64,000 nt of DNA from Paenibacillus koleovorans NBRC 103111 (lineage in GTDB: Bacteria > Bacillota > Bacilli > Paenibacillales > NBRC-103111), in NCBI RefSeq assembly GCF_004000845.1, contig NZ_BIMA01000007.1, positions 1-64,000 of the forward strand, written 5' to 3'. A model generated the notes under the pieces. It was not told the origin of the DNA. It was given only the letters and a program-made list of their open reading frames with translations, and searched no databases. The position numbers and the translations under genes were made by a program. Of this stretch, positions 63,350 through 64,000 are shown one piece after another; positions within the stretch are counted from its first letter, which is position 1; the number at the start of each line of letters is the position of its first letter.

Positions 63350-64000
63350 ATGTTGTCGGAACGTCAAAAGTTAATACTTAGCGCCATTGTTGACGACTAT
63401 ATCCGCTCGGCTGAGCCTGTCGGTTCCCGCACCATTTCGAAACGGAACGACGTCAGCTTCAGTCCGGCAACGATCCGCAACGAGATGTCCGATCTGGAGG
63501 AGCTTGGCTTTCTCGAGCAGCCGCATACGTCGGCGGGGCGTATTCCCTCGAACAAAGGCTATCGTTATTATGTCGATCATCTGATCAAGCGGGGCCAGCT
63601 GTCGAAGCAGGAGCTGGACGTCATCAAACTGTTCTGCGCGGAGCGGCTCGACGAGATGGAGCGGGTCGTCCAGCATGTCGCCGTAATGCTGTCGAATATG
63701 ACGCATTACACGTCGATCGTGATGGGGCCGGAGCTGCTGTCGACAACGCTCAAGCATCTGCAGATTGTGCCGCTGAACGACCAATCCGCGGTAGCGATCA
63801 TTGTGACGAACACCGGCCATGTGGAGAACAAGGTGGTCTCGATCCCGGAAGGCGTGCCCGTCTCGGAGATCGAACGCGTCGTAAATATGCTGAATGCCCG
63901 GATGGCGGGAGTCCCGCTCGTTCATTTCAAGTCGAAGCTGTACAACGAGATCGGAGTGGAGCTCAGTCGGTTCAGCCACCAATACGAAGATTTGGTTAAA
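63350..64000 (+). CDS. hrcA: Heat-inducible transcription repressor HrcA (partial)
   Basis: The first 217 residues of HrcA are present, cut by the window edge. The winged-helix part has RQKLILSAIVDDYIRSAEPV, SRTISKR and SPATIRNEMSDLEELGFLEQ, followed by HTSAGRIPSNKGYRYYVDHL. It binds its own CIRCE site upstream and represses groE and dnaK operons. GGGGCGAGG is upstream of the ATG. grpE and dnaK probably follow beyond the window. Confidence 0.96.
   Translation, partial: MLSERQKLILSAIVDDYIRSAEPVGSRTISKRNDVSFSPATIRNEMSDLEELGFLEQPHTSAGRIPSNKGYRYYVDHLIKRGQLSKQELDVIKLFCAERLDEMERVVQHVAVMLSNMTHYTSIVMGPELLSTTLKHLQIVPLNDQSAVAIIVTNTGHVENKVVSIPEGVPVSEIERVVNMLNARMAGVPLVHFKSKLYNEIGVELSRFSHQYEDLVK

Overview
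The window looks like chromosome from a high-GC, endospore-forming Firmicute of the Paenibacillaceae (Paenibacillus or Cohnella type). The grounds are: sporulation genes (spoVAC-spoVAD-spoVAE, gpr, two spoIIP copies, a yheC/D-type gene), T-box leaders ahead of leuS and aroA, a perfect CIRCE element ahead of hrcA, strong AGGAGG-type ribosome binding sites, and a core gene order matching the Bacillus yqeG-to-hrcA block. No rRNA, tRNA, complete insertion sequence, prophage or CRISPR array was seen.

Positions 1-21,120 are accessory. They hold regulators (two AraC, two LacI, ROK, TetR) beside catabolic or transport genes: a formylglycine sulfatase, a large GH-A-like glycosidase with an internal 48-bp tandem repeat, a fatty-acid-desaturase-like oxygenase paired with a Rieske ferredoxin (MocD/MocE type) behind twin palindromic operators, a secreted FTP-like protein, a ferritin-like protein, a DegT-family aminotransferase, proline dehydrogenase and an MMPL exporter. 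Intergenic stretches here carry short repeats.

Positions 21,147-29,470 hold aroA (DAHP synthase/chorismate mutase) under a T-box that reads best as phenylalanine-specific, a spoVA segment preceded by a 27-codon membrane peptide ORF, and a MoxR ATPase / DUF58 / transglutaminase operon.

Positions 29,608-64,000 follow the conserved order yqeG-yqeH-aroE-yhbY-nadD-yqeK-rsfS-yqeM-comER-comEA-comEB-comEC-holA-rpsT-gpr-spoIIP-yqxA-lepA-hemW-hrcA. The block links ribosome assembly, NAD synthesis, competence, DNA replication, sporulation and heat shock. It is interrupted by lineage insertions: cvfB; an HD hydrolase, nikR with a histidine-rich tail and T-box-controlled leuS; two gene remnants, amj and an ECF sigma/anti-sigma pair; an SGNH hydrolase; a secreted protein of unknown activity with a polysaccharide deacetylase, a nuclease-like remnant and a yheC/D-type gene; a second spoIIP; and a GNAT acetyltransferase. 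hrcA runs off the right edge.

Most of the window is ordinary core genome. The best leads are the oxygenase/Rieske pair with its twin operators, the unassigned GHFCIHF-motif secreted protein at the sporulation locus, the 148-nt inverted-repeat structure between lepA and hemW, the paired spoIIP genes, and the intergenic repeat cluster near 3.4 kb. I cannot show that any of these is a new system from sequence alone.
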